The notes: generated from the letters alone by a model not told the origin. 58,829 nt of DNA from an uncultured Lachnospiraceae bacterium (GCA_947624875.1 CANQMA010000007.1:1-58829); one strand, 5' to 3'; counted from the first letter of the stretch, positions 25,263 through 34,306 are shown. A program made the numbers and translations.

Positions 25263-25777
25263 TGAGCAGACTATCGGATTATATTATCCCCGGACTGATT
25301 GTCGTGGTCGTTCTGTGCGGCATGATGCAGAAAAAGGACGTTTATGAGGATTTTATCAGAGGAGCAAAGGAAGGACTTCCCACGGTATTAAAGGTGATGC
25401 CGACATTGATTGGACTGATGATTGCCGTCGGAATGCTTCGCGCCTCCGGATTTATGGAGGCGGCAGGAACTTTTCTGGGGCAGTGGACAGAAAAAATCGG
25501 ATTTCCCGGAGCGTTGGTTCCGCTTACTTTTGTAAAAATATTCTCCTCTTCCGCAGCGACAGGAATGTTAGTCGATGTGTATAAAAATTATGGGGCAGAC
25601 TCTTACATTTCGAATATTGCTTCCATTATGATGAGCAGTACAGAAACCGTGTTTTATACAATGTCTGTCTATTTCATGGTGGCGAAAGTAACAAAAACCC
25701 GCTGGACACTTATGGGAGCAATGCTTGCAACACTGGGCGGGACGGTGGCAAGTGTTTATCTGGCGGGAATGATGTAA
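25262..25777 (+). CDS. spmB: Spore maturation protein B
   Basis: SpmB is the partner of SpmA in spore dehydration. The 171-residue membrane protein reads SRLSDYIIPGLIVVVVLCG, then VYEDFIRGAKEGLPTVLKVMP, TLIGLMIAVGMLRASG, and FVKIFSSSAATGMLVDVYKN, all hallmark SpmB motifs. TTG 25262 was chosen because GAGG ends 8 bases before it and the resulting start matches the family; GTG at 25253 is the longer alternative. It lies 63 bases after the cobalamin S component instead of next to spmA. Confidence 0.92.
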   Translation: MSRLSDYIIPGLIVVVVLCGMMQKKDVYEDFIRGAKEGLPTVLKVMPTLIGLMIAVGMLRASGFMEAAGTFLGQWTEKIGFPGALVPLTFVKIFSSSAATGMLVDVYKNYGADSYISNIASIMMSSTETVFYTMSVYFMVAKVTKTRWTLMGAMLATLGGTVASVYLAGMM

Positions 25778-25788
25778 ATGCATGTATT

Positions 25789-25827
25789 AATATAGTGGAT
25801 TATTAAAACAATAAAATATACTATATT
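25789..25827. promoter_or_regulatory. Inverted repeat upstream of the XRE regulator
   Basis: AATATAGT and ACTATATT form an 8-bp inverted repeat separated by 23 bp. It lies about 115-150 bp before the XRE gene and may be its operator or a weak terminator for spmB. Nothing further in this A/T-rich stretch is recognisable. Confidence 0.3.
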
Positions 25828-25940
25828 GATACTTTTGTATAAAAAGCCAAAAAAAGGTCAAAAATTGTCCTATTTTGTCTATGGAATCTCAAAGAAAAAA
25901 ACGGTAGCATTTTATAAAAAAAGGAAGGGAGGGGGACGAC

Positions 25941-26327
25941 ATGGAAAATTTTACAAAAGAAGAACAGATACAGCAGTCCATTCGATTAAAAAACTTCCGT
26001 CACCAGACGGGGATGTCCGTAGAAGAATTTTCAGAACGTATTGGAATTTCCGTTTCCGGGTATCAAAAGGTTGAAAATGGACAAAATGCAATATCCAAAA
26101 AAATGCTCCGCAGCATTAGAAGGGAGTTTTATGGTTCGGCAGACTATTTTTTGTTTGGGGACGAAGGAAGTATCAGCAGCATTATCACCGAGATAGGAAA
26201 GTGTAAAGACTATGAAAAAATGTGGATTCTCATGTATTTAGTAAAGTATTTTGCCATAAAGCCAAACCAGAATTTGGAAATAGGCGATTGGGAAATGTAT
26301 CTGAAAATCAAGGAGTTTATCAAATAA
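25941..26327 (+). CDS. XRE-family helix-turn-helix regulator
   Basis: The 128-residue protein has an N-terminal Cro/C1-type DNA-binding domain, residues about 13-65: IRLKNFRHQTGMSVEEFSER, then IGISVSGYQKVENGQNAISKK. A C-terminal region of about 60 residues (KCKDYEKMWILMYLVKYFAI) shows no family I know. GGAGGGGG lies shortly before the ATG. It is followed after 48 bases by the LytTR response regulator with a similar purine-rich ribosome site, so the two are probably co-transcribed. Target genes are unknown. Confidence 0.8.
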   Translation: MENFTKEEQIQQSIRLKNFRHQTGMSVEEFSERIGISVSGYQKVENGQNAISKKMLRSIRREFYGSADYFLFGDEGSISSIITEIGKCKDYEKMWILMYLVKYFAIKPNQNLEIGDWEMYLKIKEFIK

Positions 26328-26375
26328 GAAGGAGACGTATGAAAAAGAAATAAAAAGAAAAGGGGGACAAACTGC

Positions 26376-27113
26376 ATGAAACATATTATGGTTTTGGACG
26401 ATAAACAAAATTATAGGGAAAAAGTCAGAAAAATTATAGAATCTCTCGAAGAAAAAACATATGTATTTTACATTAAATCCGTGAGTAAAGCTTATGAAGT
26501 TGCAGAAAATAATAAGATTGATTTATTCTTAGTGGATATTGTGCTGCAGCCCGGGAATCCATCGGATGTTTCAGGATTAACATTTGTAGAAAATATTCGG
26601 CATATGGAAAGATATAAGTATACGCCGGTCATTTTAATGTCGGAACTGGAGGACCCAAAATTGTATGCATTCCGGGAATTAAGGTGTTTCAGCTATATTC
26701 ACAAACCATTTGAAAACAAGGAACTGCAAAATGAATTACAGAGCGCTCTCGAACTTCCGGTGGCGCATACGAAAACCAGAATGTATTTTCGCAATGAAGG
26801 AGTTCTTTATTTTGTCAATTCCGATGATATTGTTTATGTGGAAGTGATTAAAAGAAAACTGTTTATTTATACGACTTCGCAGCGCCTTACAATGAGTTAT
26901 GAAACGGCAAAACAGTTTATGCAAAAAATGGATGACGGCAGATTTGTACGGTGCAGCCGATTTGTCATTGTCAATATGGATTATATCGAGCGTGTGGATT
27001 TTACCAACCGGTATGTTCAGATGAAAGGGATGGAGAGGATGCTGGAGATTGGGACTGCCATTAAAGAACGGTTTAAAGAAGAATTAGCGATGCGCGGAGC
27101 GATACTGAATTAA
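26376..27113 (+). CDS. LytTR-family response regulator
   Basis: The 245-residue protein has a receiver domain with acidic pocket Asp8-Asp9, phospho-acceptor Asp54 (DLFLVDIVL) and conserved Lys110 (SYIHKPF). A C-terminal LytTR DNA-binding domain follows from about residue 135, with VYVEVIKRKLFIYTT and GRFVRCSRFVIVNMDYIERV typical. No histidine kinase is encoded nearby. LytTR proteins bind pairs of about 9-bp direct repeats 21-22 bp apart; such a pair occurs 33 bp after this gene. GGGGG precedes the ATG. Confidence 0.9.
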   Translation: MKHIMVLDDKQNYREKVRKIIESLEEKTYVFYIKSVSKAYEVAENNKIDLFLVDIVLQPGNPSDVSGLTFVENIRHMERYKYTPVILMSELEDPKLYAFRELRCFSYIHKPFENKELQNELQSALELPVAHTKTRMYFRNEGVLYFVNSDDIVYVEVIKRKLFIYTTSQRLTMSYETAKQFMQKMDDGRFVRCSRFVIVNMDYIERVDFTNRYVQMKGMERMLEIGTAIKERFKEELAMRGAILN

Positions 27114-27145
27114 AAAAATACAATGAAAATGCGCCAAAAATGAAA

Positions 27146-27210
27146 ATTCGGGACGAAAAAAACATCATTGGGGACGACGGCAACAAAACCGTCCAAAAAA
27201 AGAGTATAAT
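27146..27210 (+). promoter_or_regulatory. Candidate LytTR-dependent promoter with two direct repeats
   Basis: ATTCGGGACGA (27146-27156) and ATTGGGGACGA (27167-27177) match at 10 of 11 positions and start exactly 21 bp apart, the spacing of LytTR sites. TATAAT follows at 27205-27210 without a recognisable -35 box, as expected of an activator-dependent promoter. It would start a transcript near 27217 that ends at the terminator at 27286-27316. Confidence 0.5.
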
Positions 27211-27285
27211 CAAAATACATTCAAGCGGTTTATCGGGGATGTAATAATGGGGGAACGCATCGGGAGATAACACAGCGAGAATGCA

Positions 27286-27316
27286 GGGAGCCTTTTCAGT
27301 CGGGCTCCCGATTTTT
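27286..27316 (+). terminator. Plus-strand intrinsic terminator inside the 3' end of the DUF885 gene
   Basis: GGGAGCC (27286-27292) pairs with GGGCTCCC (27302-27309) around a 9-base loop, followed by GATTTTTA. The T run is on the plus strand only, so it ends rightward transcription coming from the LytTR region. Confidence 0.75.
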
Positions 27317-29068
27317 ATATTGATGCATAATCCATTTTTTGACGATGTCAAAATCTGCGGGGCCAATGGACAACAATGCGTCGTGAAACTGCTTCAGATT
27401 AAAGTCGGCGCCGGTCTGCTCCATAACATATTTCTTCATTTTTTGAATCTCAAGATAACCCACATAATATTTTAAATAATTCGCGGGGTCTTCAAGGACT
27501 GCTTCAAACATACTGTGACAGGAAGCGTCGTCGGTTATATTATAATTGCTCAAAAATGATTTGAGGTCCTGATAGTTCCAGCCCTCGTAGTTTACGCCAA
27601 TATCGCAGAGACAGTAAAGCGCAAGGGAATAAGATTCATTGCAGGCCTGCGCCGCTGCAAGATTTTGGTCGTTGTAGAGATAGTTGTAAGACTGAATTTC
27701 TGCATAGACCGCCCATCCCTCGCTGTATCCGCCGCAGCCAATCAGATATCGGATTTTGTTTGGGTTTGTTGCGGCAAAAAATGCATTTTGATAAAGATGT
27801 CCGGGAATCCCCTCATGGGCAAGCGTAGTATACAAATCATCCGTCGTCTTTTTCGGATTGATATAAATAATGTTTCTATCCAGACAATCCAGAGGAGGAG
27901 AAATATAAAATGCCGGACTCAGATAGTCCTGAAGCTGTTCGTCAACAGTTTTCAGGGTGTATTGGAGATTTGAAATTTCAGAAAAATCCTTCCTTGATTT
28001 TTGGGTCAGTTCGGTCAGAATTTTATCGGCATCCATGGAGGGCTGGCTTTCTGATATTTTAGATTCCAATTCGGGAGATATCGTATAGAGGGAGTATAAC
28101 TGCTTGATATCCCGGACAACCTGTGTCTGAATCATTGCTTTGATTTCGGGAACAGTCAGGGAACTGCCGGTTTCATTTTTGACAAGATATTCATAGTATT
28201 CTCTGCCGTGATCAAGATATGCCAATCCATTTTCATTTTTACACGCGCCATCTGCTTTCAGCGTTGAAAGCGTATCGATGAGATGGACGTAGGCAGGAAA
28301 GACATTGGATTCGAGCAGCGCTTTGTTTTTATCAGAAAAGGAGCGCCGCTCTTTGTCTGAAATTTTTTTACAGTGATCTAATTTATTTTGAAAAGAAGTG
28401 TATAAGAGATTCTCTTCAATATTGCTGTCGTCTAAAAAATCTTTACATTGCGTGATAATGGCGTCGCAGACGCTACCGCTGATAAAACAGTTTTTTTCGG
28501 CTTTTAATTTTTGAAATTCACAGATTCCGTTAAAGTAGGGCTGCACACTTCCTAATAACTGCAGATAATTTTCAATATCCTGCCTGGACGTAAAATCATA
28601 TTCAGAAAGCAGGACCGGGAGCTGCGCCTGTATTCCGAGGGTTGGACTTAAATCTTCAGAGAGCAGGCAGAAGTCAGAAAAATCCAATTGGCTTTGAAAG
28701 GAATGCATCAGTACGTCATAAGTCATCTGCCTCTCAGAATCAAGGGCCTGATAATCAATCTTCTTCAGTTCTTCAATTTTTGCAATGCAAAACGGCTGGA
28801 TTTCCTGCATACTTTCGTAGGAGTACTCTCCCAAAGACATGGAGGCGTCAGCGTAATCAGAAGTATCCTCCAGAAGAAAATGAAGATTTAGCCCGCTGCC
28901 AAGCAGCTGCTCCTGAAAATAATTTTCCGTAAACCGGTCAAATTTTTTTTCGGCAGAGTTTGATAAAGTGTCGCCGGATTGTTGGTTTTGCTGACATCCG
29001 GGAAGAAGGAAAATAAAGCTGAGAACGACAATCAGAGAAGTAATCCTTTGATACTTAGAAAAAAACAT
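27296..29068 (-). CDS. DUF885 family lipoprotein, putative zinc peptidase
   Basis: The 590-residue protein starts with a lipoprotein signal (SLIVVLSFIFLLPGC, Cys25). The body is largely helical. TTLAHEGIPGHLYQNAF carries the H-E-x-x-P-G-H motif of DUF885 proteins, and GGYSEGWAVYAEIQSY provides the later conserved Glu. This gives a gluzincin-like active site, so a surface-attached peptidase is likely. Substrates are unknown. The gene is monocistronic on the minus strand, convergent with the LytTR region, and its last 21 bases overlap a plus-strand terminator. Confidence 0.87.
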   Translation of the reverse strand: MFFSKYQRITSLIVVLSFIFLLPGCQQNQQSGDTLSNSAEKKFDRFTENYFQEQLLGSGLNLHFLLEDTSDYADASMSLGEYSYESMQEIQPFCIAKIEELKKIDYQALDSERQMTYDVLMHSFQSQLDFSDFCLLSEDLSPTLGIQAQLPVLLSEYDFTSRQDIENYLQLLGSVQPYFNGICEFQKLKAEKNCFISGSVCDAIITQCKDFLDDSNIEENLLYTSFQNKLDHCKKISDKERRSFSDKNKALLESNVFPAYVHLIDTLSTLKADGACKNENGLAYLDHGREYYEYLVKNETGSSLTVPEIKAMIQTQVVRDIKQLYSLYTISPELESKISESQPSMDADKILTELTQKSRKDFSEISNLQYTLKTVDEQLQDYLSPAFYISPPLDCLDRNIIYINPKKTTDDLYTTLAHEGIPGHLYQNAFFAATNPNKIRYLIGCGGYSEGWAVYAEIQSYNYLYNDQNLAAAQACNESYSLALYCLCDIGVNYEGWNYQDLKSFLSNYNITDDASCHSMFEAVLEDPANYLKYYVGYLEIQKMKKYVMEQTGADFNLKQFHDALLSIGPADFDIVKKWIMHQYKNREPD

Positions 29069-29201
29069 AGGTCAGACTCCATAGTCAATTATTACAGCAT
29101 ATGAAAAACAAAAAAAGGTTATGCAGAAAAACAGTTGAAAATAAGATGGAAACAATGTCGGAAATATTTCAGATTTTTCTTTATTTTGCAGTAGAAAGTT
29201 G

Positions 29202-29230
29202 TTGTAAAATTACGCGTTAACATATAAAAT
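29202..29230 (+). promoter_or_regulatory. Promoter of ptsHI
   Basis: TTGTAA (29202-29207), a 17-bp spacer and TAAAAT (29225-29230) precede a leader of about 125 nt before ptsH. Confidence 0.55.
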
Positions 29231-29294
29231 ATTACATATAAATGTGGAACGAAAAAAGAACGATATTAAAAGATTCAAGCAAAAAATGATGCTG

Positions 29295-29321
29295 TAAGAC
29301 CGCTGGGAAACAGAGGTCTTA
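29295..29321 (+). other. Hairpin in the ptsH leader
   Basis: TAAGACC pairs with GGTCTTA around a 13-base loop, 40 bases before ptsH. There is no T run after it, so it is more likely an mRNA-stability or regulatory hairpin than a terminator. Confidence 0.4.
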
Positions 29322-29360
29322 TCAATATAATAATGCCATACATAAAGGAGGACGTGAGAG

Positions 29361-29624
29361 ATGGTAAGTAAAACCTTTATTATTGAAAATCCGGAAGGAT
29401 TACATATGAGACCTGCAGGGCTTGTTGCAAAAGAAATGGCAAAGTTTTCAAGCGACGTATTTATTTTGTTCGGGGAAAAGAAGATTAACGCCAAAAGCCT
29501 GATCAATATTATTTCCGCAGGGATTAAAAAAGATTCTGAGGTTACGTTTGAGTGCAGCGGAGATGATGAAAACGATGCGATGGCAAAAGTAGAAGAATTA
29601 GTCAGCCAGAACTTTGGCGATTGA
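29361..29624 (+). CDS. ptsH: Phosphocarrier protein HPr
   Basis: HPr passes phosphate from enzyme I to the sugar-specific EIIA proteins. The 87-residue protein has the active loop PEGLHMRPAGLVAKE with His15 and the regulatory Ser46 in NAKSLINIISAG. The usual K-S-I-M-G after Ser46 is here K-S-L-I-N, a change in the surface that HPr kinase and CcpA read. AAAGGAGG lies 9 bases before the ATG. ptsI follows after 16 bases. Confidence 0.95.
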   Translation: MVSKTFIIENPEGLHMRPAGLVAKEMAKFSSDVFILFGEKKINAKSLINIISAGIKKDSEVTFECSGDDENDAMAKVEELVSQNFGD

Positions 29625-29640
29625 TGAGAGGTGGATGCTT

Positions 29641-31335
29641 ATGTATAAGGGAATTGCAGGCTCCGAGGGAATTGGCATTGGGAAAATTGTGCTGATTGAG
29701 GAGCAGGAGATCCATCTTGAAAACAGGACTGTGGAAGATGTATCTGCCGAACAGAACCGGCTTCAAAGCGCCATTGACAAATTTGTTGCGGACACCACTG
29801 CGATGGCGGACCGTATGGACGCGACGGTCGGAGAAAAGGATGCGGACATTTTGAGAGGTCATATTCAGATGTTACAGGATCCGATGATTGAGGAACAGTT
29901 GACTGCGCTCGTTTCGGGTGAAAAGATGTGCGCTGAAATGGCGGTTGAACAGGTGATGGAGCAGACCGCTGAGATGTTTGCGCAGATTCCGGACGAACTG
30001 CTGCAGCAGAGAGCCACAGACCTGCGTGACATTAAGACCCGCGTGGAAAAAATTCTGTTAGGGATTGAAGATGTAGATATCTCTCAGGTAGAAAAAGGAA
30101 CGGTGCTTGTTGCAAGAGACCTGACCCCATCGATGACTGCCGGAATTGTTCCGGAAAACATTCAGGGCATTTTGACGGAGGCAGGCGGCAGGACGTCTCA
30201 TTCAGCCATTTTGGCGAGAGCGATGGAAATTCCTGCGGTGTTGAGTATCGAAAATATCTGCAGTCTCGTAAAGAATGGAGACAGTGTGGTACTCAATGGT
30301 TCTACCGGTGAAGCAATCATCAATCCGGATGAAGCGGTAACTGCAGAGTATCAGAAATTATATGAAGCATATCAACAAGAAAAGGAACTCTTAAAACAAT
30401 ACAGCGGCAAGCCGACAGTGACAGCGGATGGCGTGACGGTAGAACTGGTCTGCAATATTGGGAAGCCGGAAGATGCTGAAAAAGCGGTAGAATGCGACGG
30501 GGAAGGCGTAGGACTTTTCCGGACAGAGTTTCTGTTTATGGACAGGGACTCGATTCCTACCGAAGAAGAACAGTTTGAAGCATATCGGAGCGTGGCAGAA
30601 ACCATGAAAGGCAAACCGGTCATTATCCGGACCTTGGATATCGGAGGAGATAAAGCGATTCCATATCTGGGGCTGGAGCAGGAGGAAAATCCGTTTTTGG
30701 GCTTTCGCGCGATTCGGTTCTGTCTGGAGAGAAAAGACATTTACGAGACACAGCTTCGCGCGCTGCTTCGTGCCAGCGCATTTGGAAAAATCAAGATTAT
30801 GGTGCCGCTTGTCACCGGAGTCGACGAACTGCGCCAGGTGAAGACGATGGTTGCTGGAATCATGCGTCAGCTGGATGATGAAAATATCTCCTATAATAAA
30901 GAGATTGAAATCGGCGTCATGATGGAAACGCCGGCAGCGTGCATGATGGCGGACGTACTGGCCAAAGAGGCGAAATTCTTTAGCATTGGAACGAATGACC
31001 TGACTGGTTATACGATGGCAGTAGACCGGGGAAATGCCAAAGTCGCTTATCTTTATTCCACATATAATCCTGCAGTGCTTCGTGCGATTGAACGGATTAT
31101 TTCCTGTGGAAAGAAAGAGGGAATTATGGTTGGCATGTGTGGAGAAGCGGCAGCAGATCCAAGACTGATTCCGATTCTGCTGGCGTTTGGCCTTAGCGAG
31201 TTTAGTGTCAGCGCGACAAGCGTGCTCAAGACAAGAAAGACGATTTCCGAATGGAATCTTGCGCAGTGCAGAGCACTGGCGGACAAAGTCATGGCATGTG
31301 CGACAGAGGAGGAAGTTCTGAAACTGTTACCATAG
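29641..31335 (+). CDS. ptsI: Phosphoenolpyruvate-protein phosphotransferase (PTS enzyme I)
   Basis: Enzyme I takes phosphate from PEP and gives it to HPr. The 564-residue protein opens YKGIAGSEGIGIGK. The phospho-histidine motif GGRTSHSAILARAMEIPA carries His187, and the PEP-binding barrel includes GLFRTEFLFMDRDSIP, RTLDIGGDKAIPY and GTNDLTGYTMAVDRGN. The active Cys lies in VGMCGEAAADP. ATG 29641 has AGAGGTGG 6 bases upstream; earlier in-frame starts (29614, 29635) are too close to or before that site. Confidence 0.96.
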   Translation: MYKGIAGSEGIGIGKIVLIEEQEIHLENRTVEDVSAEQNRLQSAIDKFVADTTAMADRMDATVGEKDADILRGHIQMLQDPMIEEQLTALVSGEKMCAEMAVEQVMEQTAEMFAQIPDELLQQRATDLRDIKTRVEKILLGIEDVDISQVEKGTVLVARDLTPSMTAGIVPENIQGILTEAGGRTSHSAILARAMEIPAVLSIENICSLVKNGDSVVLNGSTGEAIINPDEAVTAEYQKLYEAYQQEKELLKQYSGKPTVTADGVTVELVCNIGKPEDAEKAVECDGEGVGLFRTEFLFMDRDSIPTEEEQFEAYRSVAETMKGKPVIIRTLDIGGDKAIPYLGLEQEENPFLGFRAIRFCLERKDIYETQLRALLRASAFGKIKIMVPLVTGVDELRQVKTMVAGIMRQLDDENISYNKEIEIGVMMETPAACMMADVLAKEAKFFSIGTNDLTGYTMAVDRGNAKVAYLYSTYNPAVLRAIERIISCGKKEGIMVGMCGEAAADPRLIPILLAFGLSEFSVSATSVLKTRKTISEWNLAQCRALADKVMACATEEEVLKLLP

Positions 31336-31364
31336 CAAAGGAATATAAAAGAAGATGCTATTTT

Positions 31365-31403
31365 CCGCCGGATGTTGTGAGAAACAGACATCCGGCGGTT
31401 TTC
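31365..31403 (+). terminator. Intrinsic terminator after ptsI
   Basis: CCGCCGGATGT pairs exactly with ACATCCGGCGG, followed by TTTTCT. Confidence 0.9.
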
Positions 31404-31447
31404 TAATGGGGAAATCCCTTAAAATGCAGGGACGCGTATAGAATTGC

Positions 31448-31476
31448 TTGATAAATTCAATACGGTGTTTTATTAT
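31448..31476 (+). promoter_or_regulatory. Promoter of metG
   Basis: TTGATA (31448-31453), 17 bp, TATTAT (31471-31476). The start would lie about 70 bases before metG. I see no T-box or SAM-type element in this short leader. Confidence 0.65.
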
Positions 31477-31555
31477 ATAGTTGTGTATTTTTATGCACTT
31501 TTGATGATACTAATAAGAGTTTGGAGAAATAATTCATAGAAAAAGGAGAGGCAAG

Positions 31556-33499
31556 ATGAATAAGACCTACTATTTAACAACAGCAATTGCATATACTTCC
31601 GGAAAGCCGCATATTGGAAATACGTACGAGGCAATTCTGGCGGACAGTATCGTCCGGTATAAAAGGCAGCAGGGATATGATGTCCGCTTTCAGACCGGAA
31701 CAGATGAACACGGACAGAAAATCGAATTGAAAGCAGCAGAACAGGGAATTACGCCAAAAGAATATGTCGACAATGTTGCCGGAGTAATCCAGAAGATATG
31801 GGACCGGATGAATACCTCTTATGATAAATTTATCCGCACTACTGACGCAGAGCATGAGGCGACATTGCAGAAAATATTTAAAAAATTCTATGATCAGGGC
31901 GATATCTATAAGGGATATTATGAGGGGCTCTACTGTACGCCATGCGAATCGTTCTTTACGGAATCCCAGCTCGTTGACGGGAAATGTCCGGACTGCGGCA
32001 GGGAAGTGACGCCGGCAAAGGAGGAGGCATATTTCTTTAAGATGAGTAAATATGCAGACCGGCTGATTGAGCATATCAATACGCATCCGGATTTTATTCA
32101 GCCGGAATCCAGAAAAAATGAAATGATGAATAATTTTCTTCTGCCGGGCCTTCAGGATCTGTGCGTTTCGCGGACCTCTTTCAAGTGGGGCGTGCCGGTA
32201 GATTTTGATCCAAAGCATGTCATTTATGTGTGGATGGATGCCCTGTCAAACTACATTACCGGATTGGGATATGATGTGGATGGAAATCACGGGCCGCTGT
32301 TTGAAAAATACTGGCCGGCAGACTTGCATCTGATTGGGAAAGATATTTTAAGATTCCATACCATTTACTGGCCAATCTTTTTGATGGCGCTCGATATTCC
32401 GCTCCCAAAACAGATTTTTGGACACCCATGGCTTCTTCAGGGAGACGGGAAGATGAGTAAATCGAAAGGAAATGTCATTTATGCAGATGACCTGGCGGAT
32501 CTGTTTGGCGTTGACGCCGTGCGTTATTTTGTGCTGCATGAGATGCCGTTTGAAAATGACGGAACGATTACATGGGAACTGATGGTAGAGAGAATGAATT
32601 CAGATTTAGCCAATACGCTTGGAAATCTGGTGAACCGGACCATTTCCATGTCAAACAAGTATTTTGACGGAATCGTTGAAGATCAGGGCGCAGCAGAAGA
32701 CGTTGACGCAGATTTTAAGGCTGCGGTTTTAGAAGCGCCGGTGAAAGCCGCTGAAAAAATGGAACACCTGCGTGTGGCAGATGCCATTACGGAAATTTTT
32801 GGTTTGTTTAAGCGGTGTAATAAATATATTGATGAGACAATGCCTTGGGTACTGGCAAAGGATGAAGCAAAGAAGGGTCGTCTGGCAACGGTGCTCTACA
32901 ACCTCATCGAGGGAATCAATATTGGCGCAAGCCTTCTGGAGCCATTTATGCCGGAAACTTCTGCAAAAATCCTGGAGCAGATTCACGCCGTGCCGAGAGC
33001 GTTTGACGACATGACGGAATTTGGCAAGTATGCAGGCGGAAAAGTTACCGAAAAACCGGAGATTCTTTTTGCGAGAATGGATTTGGATGCGGTCATGGAA
33101 GAAGTAGAAAAAATCCGGGCTGCGCAGAGAGCAGAAGCAGAGGAAGAAAAGTATCCGCAGGTAGAAGCAAAGCCGGAAATCTCGATTGAAGATTTTGATA
33201 AGGTGCAGATACAGGTCGGTGAGATTGTTCACTGCGAACCGGTAAAGAAAGCAAAAAAACTGTTGGTTTCCCAGATTCGGATTGGCGCAGAAACGAGACA
33301 GATTGTTTCCGGAATTGCAAAATATTATCAGCCGGAAGAATTGATTGGGAAAAAAGTAGCAGTGATTACAAATTTGAAGCCGTGCAAACTCTGCGGCGTG
33401 GAATCTGAGGGCATGATTTTAGCGGCCGCAGACGACGAGGGAGCATTGTCTGTGATGACGGTGGACAAAGATATTGTGTCCGGCAGTGAAATCTGCTGA
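31556..33499 (+). CDS. metG: Methionyl-tRNA synthetase
   Basis: MetG charges tRNA-Met and tRNA-fMet. The 647-residue protein has the HIGH-type motif GKPHIGNTYEAI, a zinc knuckle (CTPCESFF...GKCPDCGRE), the KMSKS motif GDGKMSKSKGN, and an anticodon-binding helical domain. A C-terminal Arc1p/Trbp111-type tRNA-binding domain runs from about residue 540: DFDKVQIQVGEIVHCEPVKK and GVESEGMILAA. AAAGGAGAGG supports the start. tatD and rsmA follow, the order known from B. subtilis. Confidence 0.97.
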   Translation: MNKTYYLTTAIAYTSGKPHIGNTYEAILADSIVRYKRQQGYDVRFQTGTDEHGQKIELKAAEQGITPKEYVDNVAGVIQKIWDRMNTSYDKFIRTTDAEHEATLQKIFKKFYDQGDIYKGYYEGLYCTPCESFFTESQLVDGKCPDCGREVTPAKEEAYFFKMSKYADRLIEHINTHPDFIQPESRKNEMMNNFLLPGLQDLCVSRTSFKWGVPVDFDPKHVIYVWMDALSNYITGLGYDVDGNHGPLFEKYWPADLHLIGKDILRFHTIYWPIFLMALDIPLPKQIFGHPWLLQGDGKMSKSKGNVIYADDLADLFGVDAVRYFVLHEMPFENDGTITWELMVERMNSDLANTLGNLVNRTISMSNKYFDGIVEDQGAAEDVDADFKAAVLEAPVKAAEKMEHLRVADAITEIFGLFKRCNKYIDETMPWVLAKDEAKKGRLATVLYNLIEGINIGASLLEPFMPETSAKILEQIHAVPRAFDDMTEFGKYAGGKVTEKPEILFARMDLDAVMEEVEKIRAAQRAEAEEEKYPQVEAKPEISIEDFDKVQIQVGEIVHCEPVKKAKKLLVSQIRIGAETRQIVSGIAKYYQPEELIGKKVAVITNLKPCKLCGVESEGMILAAADDEGALSVMTVDKDIVSGSEIC

Positions 33500-33526
33500 C
33501 AGACTTTAGGTAAATGAGGTGAGCGT

Positions 33527-34306
33527 ATGATTTTTGATACCCATGCACATTATGATGATGAGGCATTTGACGAGGATCGGGAAAAACTTTTAGAGCGGAT
33601 GCGTAACCGCGGAGTAGAATATATTGTCAATGCAGGATCCAGTATCAGTTCGTGTAAGAGTACGATTGGTCTGACAAGAAGGTTTCCTTATGTGTATGGC
33701 GCATTGGGAATCCACCCGAATGAGATTGGCGAACTGACGGATGAAGATTATCAGTGGCTGGAAAACAGCGTTTATAAGCCAAAGATTGTCGCAGTCGGAG
33801 AAATCGGATTAGATTATCACTGGAGCGACAACCGCAAAGAACAGATTGCGGCGTTTGAGCGGCAGCTGAATATTGCGCGGGAGGCAAATCTTCCGGTAGT
33901 AATTCATAGCAGGGATGCCGCGCAGGATACTTACGAGGTGATGAAAGAAAATAAAGCCGGCGAATTAGGCGGTGTGGTTCACTGTTTTTCTTATTCAAAA
34001 GAAATGGCTGAAAAGTTCATGGATTTGGGATTCTATCTTGGAATCGGAGGCGCCGTGACCTTTAAGAATGCGCGCAAAATCCGCGAGGTTGTCGAATATA
34101 TGCCGATGGACAAAATGTTACTCGAAACGGATTGTCCGTATATGACTCCGGAACCAAACCGTGGAAAAAGAAATGATTCTTTTCAGCTTCCTTATGTGGT
34201 AAATCAGATTGCGGAAATTAAAGGAATCAGTCCGACAGAGGTGGTGGATATTACCTGTGAAAATGCAAAAGACCTTTATGGAATCGGCAGAAAGAGGTTC
34301 GACTGA
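33527..34306 (+). CDS. tatD: TatD family metal-dependent hydrolase
   Basis: This TIM-barrel metallo-hydrolase of the TatD DNase family has 259 residues. It shows metal ligands HAHYDD (residues 5-10), a Glu in VAVGEIGLDYHW, HSRDA, GVVHCFS and the late Asp in LLETDCPYMTPEP. Family members act as 3'-5' exonucleases or D-aminoacyl hydrolases; the role here is not certain. GAGGTGAG precedes the ATG. Its TGA overlaps the rsmA ATG. Confidence 0.93.
   Translation: MIFDTHAHYDDEAFDEDREKLLERMRNRGVEYIVNAGSSISSCKSTIGLTRRFPYVYGALGIHPNEIGELTDEDYQWLENSVYKPKIVAVGEIGLDYHWSDNRKEQIAAFERQLNIAREANLPVVIHSRDAAQDTYEVMKENKAGELGGVVHCFSYSKEMAEKFMDLGFYLGIGGAVTFKNARKIREVVEYMPMDKMLLETDCPYMTPEPNRGKRNDSFQLPYVVNQIAEIKGISPTEVVDITCENAKDLYGIGRKRFD

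Noticed and set aside
25826-26074. 82-codon frame before and over the XRE gene
   Set aside because: It has no ribosome site, overlaps the XRE gene in another frame, and has a low-complexity Lys-rich product.
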